Positions 25,884 to 26,659 of a stretch of DNA of 26,659 bases are shown here, one piece after another. The notes beneath the pieces are model-generated. The model was not told the origin of the DNA and made no database searches. It saw only the letters and a program-made list of their open reading frames with translations. A program made the position numbers and the translations under genes. Source of the DNA: Acidobacteriota bacterium (lineage in GTDB: Bacteria; Acidobacteriota; Vicinamibacteria; Vicinamibacterales; SCN-69-37); NCBI GenBank assembly GCA_021824055.1, contig JAKALV010000010.1:1-26659 (forward strand), read 5' to 3'. Position 1 is the stretch's first letter. Each line of letters opens with the position of its first letter.

Positions 25884-26659
25884 ATGGCGATGGAGTTAAC
25901 GCATCAGGCCGCATGGCAGGCGCTCGGACGCCATGCCGGGGATCTGCGCCACACGCATCTGCGATCGCTCTTCGCCGGCGATCCCGCGCGCGGTGAACGC
26001 CTGACGGCCGATGCCGCCGGCCTCCATCTCGACTACTCGAAGAATCGCATCACGGACACGACGATCGGGCTGCTCGTGCAGCTGGCGGAGGCGCGCGGTC
26101 TTCGCGCGCGCATCGACGCCATGTTTGCCGGCGAGAAGATCAACACCACCGAACAGCGCGCGGTGCTGCATACCGCGCTGCGCGCGGAGCGCGGCGACGT
26201 CGTGATGGTCGACGGCGAGAACGTCGTCCCCAAGGTTCACGCGGTGCTCGATCGCATGGCGGAGTTCGCCACGCGCATCCGCAACGGATCGTGGAAAGGC
26301 CACACGGGCCGCCGCATCCGCGCCGTCGTCAACATCGGTATCGGCGGCTCCGACCTCGGGCCCGTCATGGCCTACGAGGCGCTGCGGCACTACAGCGACC
26401 GCGCGCTGACGTTCCGGTTTGTCTCGAACGTGGACGCCACGGACTTCGTGGAAGCCACACGCGATCTCGAGCCGTCCGAGACGCTGTTCATCGTTTCGTC
26501 GAAGACGTTTACCACCCAGGAAACGATGACCAACGCGCAGTCCGCCCGCGCGTGGCTGCTGAACGGCCTGAGCGGCGACGAAACCGCCGTGGCCAGGCAT
26601 TTCGTCGCCGTCTCGACGAATGCGGCGAAGGTGTCGGCATTCGGCATCGACACGGCCCA
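25884..26659 (+). CDS. pgi: Glucose-6-phosphate isomerase, N-terminal part
   Basis: The reading frame is open from ATG 25884 (or in-frame ATG 25890) to the right edge, giving 258 residues of a protein usually about 550 long. The enzyme interconverts glucose-6-phosphate and fructose-6-phosphate in glycolysis and gluconeogenesis. Diagnostic segments are HLDYSKNRITDTT (about 48-60), MFAGEKINTTEQRAVLHTAL (80-99), VVNIGIGGSDLGPVMAYEAL (148-167), FVSNVDATDF (179-188) and VSSKTFTTQETMTNA (204-218), which together build the first SIS domain and its phosphate-binding loop. The ribosome binding site is weak. The gene is divergent from the MacB-like permease. Confidence 0.96.
   Translation, partial: MAMELTHQAAWQALGRHAGDLRHTHLRSLFAGDPARGERLTADAAGLHLDYSKNRITDTTIGLLVQLAEARGLRARIDAMFAGEKINTTEQRAVLHTALRAERGDVVMVDGENVVPKVHAVLDRMAEFATRIRNGSWKGHTGRRIRAVVNIGIGGSDLGPVMAYEALRHYSDRALTFRFVSNVDATDFVEATRDLEPSETLFIVSSKTFTTQETMTNAQSARAWLLNGLSGDETAVARHFVAVSTNAAKVSAFGIDTA

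Overview
The window is a gene-dense, high-GC (roughly two-thirds G+C by eye) bacterial chromosome segment. The protein repertoire suggests an Acidobacteriota genome, possibly of the Vicinamibacteria type. The basis is the set of secreted S9 and S10 peptidases, a large Asp-box (BNR) beta-propeller protein, a tricorn-type S41 relic, a DUF5695-like secreted protein and a secreted rhodanese next to TlpA. The taxonomic call is an inference from gene content only. I saw no transposase, integrase, phage gene, CRISPR array, rRNA or tRNA.

Layout. Positions 1-19398 are entirely on the minus strand. Read in transcription order, this arm holds a class I methyltransferase, a phospholipase D-like protein, a five-S1-domain RNA-binding protein, a DUF5695-like secreted protein, an AlkZ-related protein, a small ORF overlapping a nucleotidyltransferase, a shortened tricorn/S41-like relic, an MFS exporter, an AI-2E-type permease, a rhomboid protease, the catalase-peroxidase KatG, an S10 serine carboxypeptidase, the Asp-box propeller protein and the start of an S9-type protein cut by the window edge. 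The S10 and propeller genes overlap (TGATG) and look translationally coupled.

From 19422 the plus strand carries a secreted rhodanese and a TlpA-like thioredoxin lipoprotein 3 bp apart. They start only 23 bp from the divergent methyltransferase. A small acidic hypothetical protein (minus) and a complete S9 prolyl oligopeptidase (plus) are divergent, each with a clear ribosome binding site. MurJ and an ABC permease of MacB/FtsX type (both minus) follow, and the window ends inside a glucose-6-phosphate isomerase gene (plus).

Functionally the window mixes extracellular protein degradation (S9, S10, propeller protein), peroxide and thiol handling (KatG, rhodanese, TlpA), envelope functions (MurJ, PLD-like, rhomboid, permeases) and central metabolism (Pgi). 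I see no clear novel multi-gene system. The points most worth a second look are the internally deleted tricorn-type gene, the small-ORF/nucleotidyltransferase overlap, the Lys-to-Arg change in one HKD motif of the PLD protein, a palindrome in front of katG, and a coding-like stretch after the methyltransferase stop codon. No intergenic stretch exceeds 300 bases; the longest is 18420-18684.
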